Shown piece by piece: positions 14,120 through 22,590 of a stretch of 40,169 nucleotides of DNA (position 1 is its first letter; every line of letters starts with the position of its first letter). Location of the stretch: the NCBI GenBank assembly GCA_900551995.1, contig URXW01000014.1, positions 1-40,169 on the forward strand, in the 5' to 3' direction. Below the pieces are notes generated by a model. The model was not told the origin of the DNA. It did not search any database and saw nothing but the letters and a program-made list of their open reading frames with translations. The position numbers and the translations under genes were made by a program. This DNA comes from an uncultured Eubacteriales bacterium (lineage in GTDB: Bacteria; Bacillota; Clostridia; Oscillospirales; Oscillospiraceae).

Positions 14120-16555
14120 TCAGTTGATGGTGCGCTGACCCACGGTGACCTGCGCCGCCTGGACCACGTCGGTAATGGTGATCTTCCCGTCGCCGTTGAT
14201 GTCGCCCGCCAGCGCATACGCGCCGGTGAGACTGGACGCACCGGCGACCTTGTTTTGCAGCTTCACCACGTCGGTGATGGTGATGCGCCCGTCGCCGTTC
14301 ACGTCGCCGGTGACGACGATGGTCACGGAGGCGGTGCTGCTGACAGCCACCATGCCGGTGCCCACCAGACCGCTCGTCACCTTCTTGCTGCCGTCATACA
14401 CGGCGTAGCCGCCGGAGGACAGGGACTCCACGGAGGTGCCCGGAGTGACGCCGGTCATGTAGTTGGAGGGCGCGGGCACCTCGCCGCCGGAGGCACCGCC
14501 CGTCCCGCCGCCGGTGTTGGCGGTCTTGGTAAAGACGGCGGTGTAGGTAAGGTCGCTGCCGCCCATAAAGGTACTGCCCGCCGTGAAGCGGTTACCGCTT
14601 TGATCCTGCCAGTAGCTGAAGCTGTATACGTAATCCTTATCGGAGAGCTTCACCGGCGCGGAGGGAGCGGTGATGAGGCTGCCCTCTGCCAGCTGGCCGC
14701 TGTGTACCGTTCTGCCCTCAGACACGAACGTGACCTTGTGCAGCGCACCGAACTGCGCCGTTACCTTGTGGTTTTCCGCTGCCACAATGGAGTTGGAGGT
14801 GATCTCCGTGCCGTTGGCGAGGAACCAGCCCTGGAAGCCCGGTGTAGTGACTGTGGGCAGCGCGCCGTAGGTCTCGCCCAGACTGTATTCCTTGGTGGTC
14901 ACAGCCGCTCCGTTGACGAAGGTGACAGTGTATCTTTCGTTGCTGCCGCCGGTGGAGATGCTGGTATCCCGTGCACCTACCTTCAAGGGGGCGGAGACGA
15001 GCGTTACCGTCTCGCCGGAGGCATTGGTGGCGGTGATGGTCAGTGTGTGGTCGCCCTGCTGCAGCTGGCTGAACTTTGCGGATTTATCCAGCTCCCACAG
15101 GTCGAACCAGTTGTCATTGCAGGAGGCGGAGCAGGAGAAGCCGCCGCTGCCGCTGACCGTTACCACCACGCTCCTTACGCCGGTGGGATAGGAGACAATG
15201 CCCCGCAGGGGGAAGGAGGAGTTGCCCTCCGTCAGACTGTGGCTGATGGAGTTGCCGATGCCGTCATTGTCGCTGCAGCCGGGGTAGAACAGCCCGGTGA
15301 CAGTCCAGCCGCCCGCACCGGAAACGGGGCTCAAATGCCACTTGCTCACGGTGGATACGTCCGCCGCCACGGTGTAGGTGCTGTTGCTGGCGTTGTCCAC
15401 GGACAGGAACTTACCGCTGCCGCAGTTTTTCAGTGTGCCATTTTCCACCACCCAGAACTGGCTGTCACTGGCAGCGGCGGGGGATAGCAGCACCTTGCCG
15501 CCGTTGTCGGTAAGACGGGAGCCGTCCGCAGTGGTCAGGGTGTACCGCCCGGTGGGAAAGTACGTCAGCGTCAGTACGGTGCCGCTGGCGGCTTCCACCG
15601 CTGCGGAGCCGTTGCCGTCCACACTGAGAGCCAATGCCTGATTGCTGCCGTTGTCCAGCAGCCTGTATTTGCCCTCGGCAATGGGAGACGAGGTATAGCT
15701 GTACCGCATCACCAGCGCGTCCGCCGGCTCGTTCACGTGCAGACGGCTGTACACGGCGGTCTGCACACCGCCGGAGTTGGCGTTGAAATATGCCATGGAG
15801 CGATCCTTGATGCCGTACTTGGAGGCGGTCAGGTTCTGCATATCCTTGTACTGCGTCTCCAGCTTGCTGCACTCGGCGTAGATGGCTTGGATCAGCTCCG
15901 TCTCGCTCTGCATTTTGAAGCCGCCCAGCCGGTTGAACGCCCGGTAGATAACGCCGGTGGCACCGCTCTTGCCATCGGTGCTGTTGGCACCGAAGGTCAC
16001 GCCTACGCCGTGGTGGACGCTGCGGCTCCAGAACACGTTCTTCAGCGCGATGGAGTAGCTGTTGATGTCAAAGCCGGGGAACAGAGACTCCACATTGCGT
16101 ACCAGCGTATTGTAGCAGTTTTCCTCCCAGAACTTCGTCTGAGCCTCGGCAAACTCTTTGCTGTTGTGCCGCGCAATATCCTGCCACGTATTCTTGAAGT
16201 TGCTGCCAAAGCCGGGGTAATATTCGTGCTTGGTGTTGTAGGCATAGGCTTCATACAGCGTTTCGCCGAAGTTACGGTATTTGCTGTCGCTGGGCTGCTG
16301 CCGCAGCCAAGCCATGAAGCTCTCCACGGTTTTCTCCACGAACATATAGATGCCGTAGGAGGTGCCGCCGCTGTCGCCCGTCACGGTGGATATGTAGCCG
16401 GGGTCGGCACTGTTGCCTGTCTCGTAGTATTGGCTCAGCGCGCCCAGCCCTGCGTTTGGCCATTCTTTGTTGGCGGCGATCAGTATTGTGGTGACGCAGC
16501 TCACCAGCATTACTGCCGCCAGGATCAGTGCCAGCCCTCGTTTCGTCCTTTTCAT
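14120..16555 (-). CDS. Secreted dockerin protein with lysozyme-like domain
   Basis: 811 residues. An N-terminal hydrophobic signal (about 6-28) precedes a lysozyme/chitosanase-like domain (about 35-260); YYETGNSADPGYIST with DSGGTSYGIYMF resembles phage- and VgrG-associated muramidase-like proteins. Next come a possible ricin-type trefoil (about 293-410), an Ig-like domain (about 414-527), two InlB/Listeria-Bacteroides-type repeats (about 541-602 and 605-676), a Gly-rich linker, and a type I dockerin (about 748-800) with paired calcium loops DVNGDGRITITD and DINGDGKITITD. It probably acts on peptidoglycan or another amino-sugar polymer while docked. ATG 16555 is chosen because AGGG lies 8 bases upstream; an in-frame GTG at 16564 is the alternative. 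Catalytic activity is inferred; the dockerin is clear. Confidence 0.8.
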   Translation of the reverse strand: MKRTKRGLALILAAVMLVSCVTTILIAANKEWPNAGLGALSQYYETGNSADPGYISTVTGDSGGTSYGIYMFVEKTVESFMAWLRQQPSDSKYRNFGETLYEAYAYNTKHEYYPGFGSNFKNTWQDIARHNSKEFAEAQTKFWEENCYNTLVRNVESLFPGFDINSYSIALKNVFWSRSVHHGVGVTFGANSTDGKSGATGVIYRAFNRLGGFKMQSETELIQAIYAECSKLETQYKDMQNLTASKYGIKDRSMAYFNANSGGVQTAVYSRLHVNEPADALVMRYSYTSSPIAEGKYRLLDNGSNQALALSVDGNGSAAVEAASGTVLTLTYFPTGRYTLTTADGSRLTDNGGKVLLSPAAASDSQFWVVENGTLKNCGSGKFLSVDNASNSTYTVAADVSTVSKWHLSPVSGAGGWTVTGLFYPGCSDNDGIGNSISHSLTEGNSSFPLRGIVSYPTGVRSVVVTVSGSGGFSCSASCNDNWFDLWELDKSAKFSQLQQGDHTLTITATNASGETVTLVSAPLKVGARDTSISTGGSNERYTVTFVNGAAVTTKEYSLGETYGALPTVTTPGFQGWFLANGTEITSNSIVAAENHKVTAQFGALHKVTFVSEGRTVHSGQLAEGSLITAPSAPVKLSDKDYVYSFSYWQDQSGNRFTAGSTFMGGSDLTYTAVFTKTANTGGGTGGASGGEVPAPSNYMTGVTPGTSVESLSSGGYAVYDGSKKVTSGLVGTGMVAVSSTASVTIVVTGDVNGDGRITITDVVKLQNKVAGASSLTGAYALAGDINGDGKITITDVVQAAQVTVGQRTIN

Positions 16556-16598
16556 GTCAAACACCCTGCCTTATCTCTAAGTTGTATGGGAACCTCGG

Positions 16599-16620
16599 CG
16601 GTGGAAAAGCCACTCCACCG
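16599..16620 (-). other. Small leader hairpin before the dockerin gene
   Basis: CGGTGGA and TCCACCG arms (7 bp) with an 8-base loop in the predicted 5' leader of the cohesin/dockerin transcript. Function unknown. Confidence 0.35.
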
Positions 16621-16639
16621 ATTTACATAACAATATTCA

Positions 16640-16657
16640 CGGATAGTATACCATCCG
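16640..16657 (-). promoter_or_regulatory. Operator-like palindrome on the dockerin promoter
   Basis: CGGATAGTATACCATCCG is an 18-base dyad with a single mismatched pair, centred over the -10 box of the minus-strand promoter. It is a candidate repressor site; no regulator gene is adjacent. Confidence 0.45.
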
Positions 16658-16673
16658 TATGCGCCGTTGTCTA
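16645..16673 (-). promoter_or_regulatory. Promoter of the dockerin/cohesin operon
   Basis: On the minus strand, TAGACA (16668-16673), a 17-base spacer and TATACT (16645-16650). The leader to ATG 16555 is about 80 bases. Confidence 0.65.
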
Positions 16674-16759
16674 CCAAAAAAACGGGAAAAACACAAAAAA
16701 TATGAAAATTTTGTCGCCGATACCACAACATTTGGGTGGATTTCTTGCCGGAACTGTCG

Positions 16760-16765
16760 TATAAT
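16760..16765 (+). promoter_or_regulatory. -10 box for the glycoside-hydrolase-like gene
   Basis: A perfect TATAAT 40 bases before ATG 16806. No convincing -35 lies 16-18 bases upstream, so an activator may be needed. It diverges from the dockerin promoter. Confidence 0.4.
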
Positions 16766-16805
16766 GACCGCAGGCTGACAAAAATAAGCAAGGAGAACTG
16801 AATTT

Positions 16806-18485
16806 ATGTCAACGACTGCAACGAAAAAACGCACTACCGGCGCGGCGGTGGTTATCATCGTACTGTGCCTGCTGGCACTGTGCGCGCTGGGCTATATTCT
16901 CTACCGGCAGCTGCACCCCTCCGTGCCGGAGACGGTGGAGCTGTACGTGGCGTCCGAGACGGCGGACGCCGTCTCCTACCGGGACGAGGAGCGGACGCCG
17001 CTGGGCAGCATACTGCGCGGCGCAGGCGTGCGCGCCGTCAAATCCGATTGGGAGGGAGACGGGGAGCTGGTGCGTATCGACAACGGCACGGAGGACGGCA
17101 AGCCCGGCTATCTCTACATGGAGCGCGCCTCGCTGACCGAGGACTACGCCGGCGCGGTGCTCAACAAGACCGTTTACGCCCTCCGGGGCATGAGCCTTAC
17201 GGACGAGACGGGTGCCGTCCCCGGCTGCGCCGTGGAGAAGGGCATGGCTCTCACCGTCACCGGCTTCGACGGCCTGTCCGGCGGCGAAGTCCTCCGCTGG
17301 AGGGTCGCCTGTGACCGGGGCGAGGGCTACATCGACGGCGATAACGTCCGCATGACGGAGGACGAGGCGAAGGCGCAGTACGACGACGCGCTCTACCAGC
17401 TCCACGTCAGACGCGGCGACGCGTGGGGCGGCGGCGACGCCGCGGGGCTGGACTACTACCCCACGGAAAAGGGTGCCATCCCCGGCAACGATATGCCCGA
17501 CGAGGTGCGGGCACTGTATCTGAACGGCAGTGCTATCCAGTACGCGGACAGCTACCTCCGCGTGGCGGCGGGCACCGGCATCAACGCCTTTGTGGTGGAC
17601 ATTGTGGACGGCACCGCCGTGTCCTATGCCTCCCCGGTGATGCAGCAGTACAGCCCCTCCGCCTACGCCGCCGCGCAGGACACCATGGAGGGCTTCCAAG
17701 CCAACGTGCAGAAGCTGCGTGACGCGGGGTACTACGTCATCGGGCGCATTACCGTGTTCAACGACGCCCATCTGGCGGAAGACCACCCGGAGTACGTTAT
17801 CTCCGATAGGAGCGGCACACCCCTGAAGATCAGCTCCATGTACTGGCCCAGCGGCTATAACCGCACCGTCTGGCAGTACAAGACGGAGCTGGCACTGGAG
17901 GCCGCCGCGCTGGGCTTCAACGAGATCCAGTTTGACTACATACGCTTCCCCGACGGCGCGTATAAGTATGAGCAGGCGGGCACCATCGACTATAAGAACA
18001 CCTACGGCGAGAGCAAGGCGCAGGCTGTCCAGCGGTTCCTCATCTACGCCGCGGCGCGGCTCCACGAGGCGGGGTACTACGTCTCCGGCGACGTGTTCGG
18101 CGAGTGCGCCAATGCCTACGTCACCGCCTGCGGGCAGTATTGGCCCGCCATCAGCTCCGTGGTGGACGCCATCTCCGGTATGCCCTACCCCGACCATTAC
18201 AGCGCACAGGGCGATTACAAGCCGTGGGAGCACCCCTATACCACCGTCCACAACTTCGGCGAGAGTGCCATGGCGCGGCAGAGCGAGACGCTGTCTCCCG
18301 CCGCCGTCCGCACGTGGATCCAGTGCTACAACGCCATCCGTGAGCCGTACAACCACTACGGCGCGGCGGAGCTGGGTGACGAGGTGCGCGCCCTGCGGGA
18401 CGCCGGCTGCACCGGCGGCTTTATGACATGGAACGGTGCCTCCGACATCGACAAGTACCACGAGGTCATCTCCGCCCTCAGCTGA
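16806..18485 (+). CDS. Membrane-anchored glycoside-hydrolase-like protein
   Basis: 559 residues. An N-terminal membrane anchor (about 12-33) is followed by two SH3-like segments (about 45-115 and 118-185). A C-terminal TIM-barrel-type domain (about 233-558) fits the putative glycosyl hydrolase family first called DUF4015. Landmarks are VRALYLNGSAI, GINAFVVDIVDG, GYYVIGRITVFND, the core motif EIQFDYIRFPDG and GFMTWNGAS. It is expected on the outer face of the membrane, perhaps acting on wall or exopolymer glycans; the reaction is not established. The start ATG 16806 has AAGGAGAA 9 bases upstream. It is divergently arranged with the dockerin gene across 250 bases, which suggests a shared surface role. 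Confidence 0.82.
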   Translation: MSTTATKKRTTGAAVVIIVLCLLALCALGYILYRQLHPSVPETVELYVASETADAVSYRDEERTPLGSILRGAGVRAVKSDWEGDGELVRIDNGTEDGKPGYLYMERASLTEDYAGAVLNKTVYALRGMSLTDETGAVPGCAVEKGMALTVTGFDGLSGGEVLRWRVACDRGEGYIDGDNVRMTEDEAKAQYDDALYQLHVRRGDAWGGGDAAGLDYYPTEKGAIPGNDMPDEVRALYLNGSAIQYADSYLRVAAGTGINAFVVDIVDGTAVSYASPVMQQYSPSAYAAAQDTMEGFQANVQKLRDAGYYVIGRITVFNDAHLAEDHPEYVISDRSGTPLKISSMYWPSGYNRTVWQYKTELALEAAALGFNEIQFDYIRFPDGAYKYEQAGTIDYKNTYGESKAQAVQRFLIYAAARLHEAGYYVSGDVFGECANAYVTACGQYWPAISSVVDAISGMPYPDHYSAQGDYKPWEHPYTTVHNFGESAMARQSETLSPAAVRTWIQCYNAIREPYNHYGAAELGDEVRALRDAGCTGGFMTWNGASDIDKYHEVISALS

Positions 18486-18488
18486 AGC

Positions 18489-18530
18489 AGGCAAAAAAAG
18501 AAAGCCCCAACGGGCTTTCTTTTTTTGCCT
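18489..18530. terminator. Bidirectional terminator, GH-like gene and ABC operon
   Basis: A perfect 19-bp stem: AGGCAAAAAAAGAAAGCCC with its complement around a short CAAC loop, placed between convergent stops at 18485 and 18529. Confidence 0.9.
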
Positions 18531-19614
18531 ATTTCACGGCGTCCATCGCCTTCTCCGCGAAGCTGTTGTCCACCAGCGCGTCGAAGTCCACCCACTGGGA
18601 CTTCTCCAGCTCCCCCGCCTCGGTCATTACCGTCTCCAGCCGCTCCAGCGCGGAGCGCGCCATCATGGGCGCGGCGTTCCAAGCGTCGATCTCCCGGTGA
18701 CGCGCCGTGACAGCCACCAGCGTGTCAAGGTCGGTGTCAGGGAACTGGTCGAGGATCGCCTCCGCCACCTCCCGGTCGCTGTGCTCCACGATCCACTGCT
18801 GCGCCCGGGCGATGGCGTTGGTGAAGCCCTGGATCACCTCCGGGTGCGCTGCCATATAGCTCTGGCTGGCGAAGTAGGCGGTGTAGGGGATCTCGCCGGA
18901 TTCCTCGCCGATGGAACAGAGGATATACCCGTGTCCGGCGCGCTCCACCTCCGTGGCGGTGGGCTCGAACAGCGTCACGTAGTCCCCCTGTCCGCCGGTG
19001 AAAGCCCCCGCCATCATGTTGAACTGCACGGAGGTGTCCACCACCGCGTCCTCCTGCGGCACGATGCCGTGCTGCTTCAGCACGTATTCCAGCGTCATTT
19101 CCGGCACGCCGCCCTTGCGCCCGCCGATGATGGTCTTGCCTCGGAGGTCGTTCCAGTCGAAGGCTGCGTCGGTGCGCCCCATGAGGAAGGAGCCGTCCCG
19201 CTTCGTCAGCTGGGCGAAGATCACCGGGAGATCGTCCTTCCCCTGCCCGTGGACGTAGATGCAGCTCTCCGGCCCGGCAAGCCCGATGTCCGCGCCGCCG
19301 GAGACCACGGCGGTCATGACCTTATCCGCGCCGCCGCCGTTGGAAAGCTCGATCTCAAGCCCTTCCTGGGCGAAAAAGCCTTGGCTGATCGCCACGTACT
19401 GCGGCGCGTAAAACACCGAATGAGTCACCTCGCTGAGACGCACGGTGACGGGCTGGACGGGCGTGTCCCCGTCGGCTTCCCCGCCGTTTTTCACCGCGCC
19501 GCAGCCGGTCAGAAGGCTGAAGGACAGCAGCAGGGACAGACAGACACACAGCAGACGTCCAGTTGTCCTTACGTTGAAGTCTCTCTTGATGTGCAAGTGG
19601 AACAGCTTATTCAT
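18529..19614 (-). CDS. ABC importer substrate-binding lipoprotein (NMT1/SsuA-like)
   Basis: 361 residues. It has a lipoprotein signal with lipobox LLTGC (Cys38), so it is anchored on the outer face of the membrane. The mature part has the NMT1/THI5/SsuA pattern: VRLSEVTHSVFYAPQYVAISQGFF, GGADKVMTAVVSGGADIGLAGPE, LRGKTIIGGRKGG and EMTLEYVLKQHGI. These proteins bind nitrate, sulfonates, taurine or pyrimidine precursors of thiamine. ATG 19614 overlaps the permease stop by four bases (ATGA), showing translational coupling. The ligand is undetermined and no riboswitch is visible upstream of the operon. Confidence 0.88.
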   Translation of the reverse strand: MNKLFHLHIKRDFNVRTTGRLLCVCLSLLLSFSLLTGCGAVKNGGEADGDTPVQPVTVRLSEVTHSVFYAPQYVAISQGFFAQEGLEIELSNGGGADKVMTAVVSGGADIGLAGPESCIYVHGQGKDDLPVIFAQLTKRDGSFLMGRTDAAFDWNDLRGKTIIGGRKGGVPEMTLEYVLKQHGIVPQEDAVVDTSVQFNMMAGAFTGGQGDYVTLFEPTATEVERAGHGYILCSIGEESGEIPYTAYFASQSYMAAHPEVIQGFTNAIARAQQWIVEHSDREVAEAILDQFPDTDLDTLVAVTARHREIDAWNAAPMMARSALERLETVMTEAGELEKSQWVDFDALVDNSFAEKAMDAVK

Positions 19615-20432
19615 GCGCGTACCCCCCATAAATGATTCAAGAATTTTTCCGCCCGCAGCACCAGCAGGTACATTCCCACCGCCGCCAGACCCAGCACCAG
19701 CACACTTGCCATGACCAGATCCATGTTGAACACCTGCGAGCCGTAGACGATGAGATACCCCAGCCCGGCGCGGGAGACAAGAAACTCGCCCATGATGACG
19801 CCCACCCACGAAAGACCCACGTTCACCTTCAGAGTGGAGAACAGCGTGGGGCAGTTGGCGGGGAACACCAGCAGCCAGAGGATCTGCTTTTTGTCGGCAC
19901 CCAGCGTCCGCATGAGGCGGATCTTCTCCGATTCGGTGGTGCGGAAGCCGGTGTACATACTCAGGATGGTGACGATGAGGGAGATCGCCAGCGTCATGGT
20001 GACGATGGCACCCATGCCCGCGCCCATCCACACGATGAAGATGGGGCCGAGGGCGGTTTTGGGCAGGGCGTTCAGCACCACGAGGTAGGGGTCGAGGATG
20101 CGGGCGGCGGTTTTCGACCACCACATCCCCACCGCTGCCGCCGTGCCCAGCACCGTGCCGGCGGTGAAGCCCAGCACCGTTTCGCCGATGGACACCGCCG
20201 CGTGGTGCCAAAGCTCCCCGCTGCGGCAGAGCGACCAGACGGTGGCCGCCATGCGGCTGGGACTGCTGACGAGAAAGCCGTCGGACAGTCCCACGCGGCA
20301 GCTAAGCTCCCACAGGGCGAACAGGAGCGTTACCAACGACACCTGCCAGAGCCGCACACGGCGGTTTTCCCGGCGCACCGAGCGCAGATACGCCGCGCGG
20401 CGGGGCGACAAGACCGGGTCAGCCATGGACAT
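19611..20432 (-). CDS. ABC importer permease (SsuC/TauC-like)
   Basis: 273 residues, about six membrane segments. The cytoplasmic coupling segment LNALPKTALGPIFIVWMGAG is the EAA-type loop typical of SsuC/TauC/ThiX permeases. The gene overlaps the ATPase gene by 14 bases if ATG 20432 is used, or by 8 with ATG 20426; AAGGAG at about 20437-20442 could serve either. It is the membrane channel of the importer encoded at 18529-21177. Confidence 0.9.
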   Translation of the reverse strand: MSMADPVLSPRRAAYLRSVRRENRRVRLWQVSLVTLLFALWELSCRVGLSDGFLVSSPSRMAATVWSLCRSGELWHHAAVSIGETVLGFTAGTVLGTAAAVGMWWSKTAARILDPYLVVLNALPKTALGPIFIVWMGAGMGAIVTMTLAISLIVTILSMYTGFRTTESEKIRLMRTLGADKKQILWLLVFPANCPTLFSTLKVNVGLSWVGVIMGEFLVSRAGLGYLIVYGSQVFNMDLVMASVLVLGLAAVGMYLLVLRAEKFLNHLWGVRA

Positions 20433-21177
20433 CCAGCTCCTTCCATATAGCGTTGAAGTACCGGTGAAATTCCGGCGTGTCCCGCCGCGACAGCGGCTCC
20501 ATGTCCCGCAGCGCGCCCATGTCCAGCTGCACCTTCACCACGGCGGGGCGGCGGGACAGCACCACCACCCGGTCGGACATACTCACCGCCTCGGCGATGT
20601 CGTGGGTCACCAGCAGCGCGGTTTTATGCTCCCGGCGCAGGATGCGCCAGATGTCCGACGACACCGACAGGCGCGTTTGGTAATCCAGCGCGGAGAACGG
20701 CTCATCCAGCAGCAGAATGTCCGCGCCGGTGGCAAGCGTGCGGATCAGGGCGCAGCGTTGGCGCATACCGCCGGAGAGCTGACAGGGCTTCTTTTTGGCG
20801 AAGGAGGACAGGGCGTACCGCTCCAGCAGCTCCCGCACATGGTCATACGACGCAGGGTCGCGCTCGCCGCGGATACGCAGACCCAGCGTCACGTTGTCCC
20901 ATATATTCCGCCACTCAAAGAGCTGATCCCGCTGGGGCATGAAGCCAATGCGCGGCGACGTGCCCTGTACCGGCTGACCGCCCACGCGTATTTCGCCGCC
21001 GCTGAGAGTTTCCAGTCCGGCAATAGCACTGAGCAGCGTGGATTTCCCACAGCCGGAGGGGCCGACCAGACTGACGAAGGTGCCCTCCTCCACAGAGAAG
21101 GACACGTCCCGCACCGCCTCTACCTCGCCGTCGGCGGCCTGGTAGCAGGCGGCGGCATGACGGAGCTCTATGCTCAT
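20419..21177 (-). CDS. ABC importer ATPase (SsuB/TauB-like)
   Basis: 252 residues. Walker A GPSGCGKST (39-47), the signature LSGGMRQR, Walker B ILLLDEPFSALD and the switch histidine in LLVTHDIAEA are all intact. It is the first gene of the three-gene importer operon on the minus strand. AGGAGGT lies about 11 bases before ATG 21177. A 10-base perfect palindrome, GAGAATTCTC, at 21209-21218 could be a regulatory site. ATPase sequence alone does not tell nitrate, sulfonate and thiamine-precursor systems apart. Confidence 0.92.
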   Translation of the reverse strand: MSIELRHAAACYQAADGEVEAVRDVSFSVEEGTFVSLVGPSGCGKSTLLSAIAGLETLSGGEIRVGGQPVQGTSPRIGFMPQRDQLFEWRNIWDNVTLGLRIRGERDPASYDHVRELLERYALSSFAKKKPCQLSGGMRQRCALIRTLATGADILLLDEPFSALDYQTRLSVSSDIWRILRREHKTALLVTHDIAEAVSMSDRVVVLSRRPAVVKVQLDMGALRDMEPLSRRDTPEFHRYFNAIWKELDVHG

Positions 21178-21255
21178 ATCCTATGTGACCTCCTGTCAGG
21201 AATGATGGGAGAATTCTCTCCGGTCTCATTCTACGCAGGAGGCACCGCCGGGGTG

Positions 21256-22167
21256 TCACAGGACGAGAGGGGCGGCAAGGAGGGCGAGCAGTGCGGAGAG
21301 GACGCTCTGCACCGCCTTGGCGGCGAGGTACCGCCCCAGACGCATACCGCTGCCCGCCGTCACCGCCGCCGTCTGGCAGTGGACGCTGAGACCGCCCCAG
21401 CCCAGCAGCGACGACGCCAGCACAAAGCCGCGGCGGTCGGGCGTCAGGCGCAGGATGCCGTTGGTCAGCTCCACCACGCCTGCCGCCGCGCCCCACGCGC
21501 CGGTGTAGCGCTCCAAAAGACGGAGGAGCACCAGAAAGAACACCACGAAGGCGCACACCCGCCCCATGGCGGAGGCGGCGTCCTCCACCGCCTGCAAAAA
21601 CCGCAGGGGAAAGGGCTTTTCCGGCGGGGCGGGAGACGGCGGCGGGCGGCGGGTGACGGCACCGGCACCGGCGGGACACAGCAGCAGCCCCGTCAGCAGA
21701 GCGGACGTAATGTGGAGCAGGTACAGGTACGCCCCTACGGCGGGGCTGTGGAACACCGCAAGACCCGCCACGCCCACGGTGAAGGCAGGCCCGGCATTAT
21801 TGCAGAACGTCAGGAGCCGCTCCCCCTCGTCAGGGGACAGGCTGCCCTGATGCACCAGCGAGGCAGCCGTCCGCGCCCCCACGGGGTAGCCGCCTACGCA
21901 GCCCAGCAGGAACGCGGCACTGCCCGCCCCGCCGCAGCGGAACAGGCGGCGGAAAACGCCGCCCAGCACGCGCTCTGCCGCCTGCGCCGCAGCGCGATCC
22001 GTCAGCAGCGACGAGAGGGCGAAAAAGGGGAACAGGGACGGCACCACCGAGGTAAGGCACAGGGAGATGCCCTCCCGCACCGTCTGCGCCGCCGTCTCCG
22101 CCTGTGTCAGCAGCAGTACCGCCGCTGCCGCCGCGCCCGCCGCCGGGAGAAATGCTCTGCTCTTCAT
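21256..22167 (-). CDS. ylbJ: Sporulation integral membrane protein YlbJ-like
   Basis: 303 residues with about eight hydrophobic segments, belonging to the nucleoside-recognition/Gate-like superfamily. The signatures SLFPFFALSSLL, CVGGYPVGARTAASL and LLTFCNNAGPAFTVG are those of YlbJ, a spore-cortex-related membrane protein under sigma-E control in Bacillus. A minus-strand sigma-E-like promoter precedes it (22184-22214). It is divergent from yqfC, another sporulation gene, so the two probably share a mother-cell expression programme (inference). Confidence 0.85.
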   Translation of the reverse strand: MKSRAFLPAAGAAAAAVLLLTQAETAAQTVREGISLCLTSVVPSLFPFFALSSLLTDRAAAQAAERVLGGVFRRLFRCGGAGSAAFLLGCVGGYPVGARTAASLVHQGSLSPDEGERLLTFCNNAGPAFTVGVAGLAVFHSPAVGAYLYLLHITSALLTGLLLCPAGAGAVTRRPPPSPAPPEKPFPLRFLQAVEDAASAMGRVCAFVVFFLVLLRLLERYTGAWGAAAGVVELTNGILRLTPDRRGFVLASSLLGWGGLSVHCQTAAVTAGSGMRLGRYLAAKAVQSVLSALLALLAAPLVL

Positions 22168-22183
22168 CCGCCATCACCCGCCA

Positions 22184-22214
22184 TAGACTATGAGACGAAG
22201 CGGCGGGAAATGAC
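22184..22214 (-). promoter_or_regulatory. Possible sigma-E promoter for ylbJ
   Basis: On the minus strand, GTCATTT (22208-22214), a 15-base spacer and CATAGTCTA (22184-22192), close to the sigma-E pattern from Bacillus. The implied leader is only about 10 bases. Confidence 0.4.
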
Positions 22215-22287
22215 CGCGCCGGGGACAGGCAAGTTTTCCCCGCATGGCGCATACGGTTTTGTATTGCTGGCAAGGGGGGTGTCCGCC

Positions 22288-22575
22288 GTGGCGGGGCTGA
22301 AAAAGAAGCTGTCACAAGTGGGGCAGGACGCGCTGGAGAGGCTGGAGCTGCCGGTGAACATCGCCTCCGGCGTGGCGCGGATCGAGCTGCTGGGCAGCCG
22401 GGAGCTGTATATGGACCGGCACAGGGGTGTGCTGGCGTATACCACCGAGGAGGTGGATGTCAACGGCGGCGACGTGGTGGTGCGCGTCCACGGCGCGGAG
22501 CTGCAGCTGCTGGTGATGACGGAGCAGGAGCTGCGGATCACCGGGAGGATACGCGCCATTGAGCTGGTGGAGTAG
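22288..22575 (+). CDS. yqfC: Sporulation protein YqfC
   Basis: 95 residues, the usual size for YqfC. ELPVNIASGVARIELLGSRELYMDRHRGVLAY, the TEEVDVNGG turn and the terminal ITGRIRAIEL match the family (a YabP/YqfC-type fold). GTG 22288 is chosen because AAGGGGGG ends 8 bases before it; GTG 22279 is also in frame but would bury the ribosome-binding site. In Bacillus the gene is sigma-E dependent and precedes yqfD, as here, with a 15-base gap. Its biochemical role is unknown. The family match is described here in pieces; the residues run from about 18 to 95. Confidence 0.85.
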   Translation: MAGLKKKLSQVGQDALERLELPVNIASGVARIELLGSRELYMDRHRGVLAYTTEEVDVNGGDVVVRVHGAELQLLVMTEQELRITGRIRAIELVE

Positions 22576-22590
22576 AGAGGGAGGGCGGCT

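Noticed and set aside
16809..18494. 561-residue minus-strand frame opposite the glycoside-hydrolase-like gene
   Set aside because: Antisense shadow of a well-supported gene; no ribosome-binding site or recognisable motifs.
21178..21255. TPP riboswitch ahead of the ABC importer
   Set aside because: The gap is only 78 bases and none of the expected conserved helices or CUGAGA-type motifs is visible.
22250..22257. CATACGGT as a sigma-E -10 for yqfC
   Set aside because: No matching -35 at 13-15 bases upstream, so not listed as a promoter.
20098..22287. Long in-frame extension upstream of yqfC
   Set aside because: It runs antisense through the ABC ATPase and ylbJ genes; YqfC is about 95 residues and has its own ribosome-binding site.
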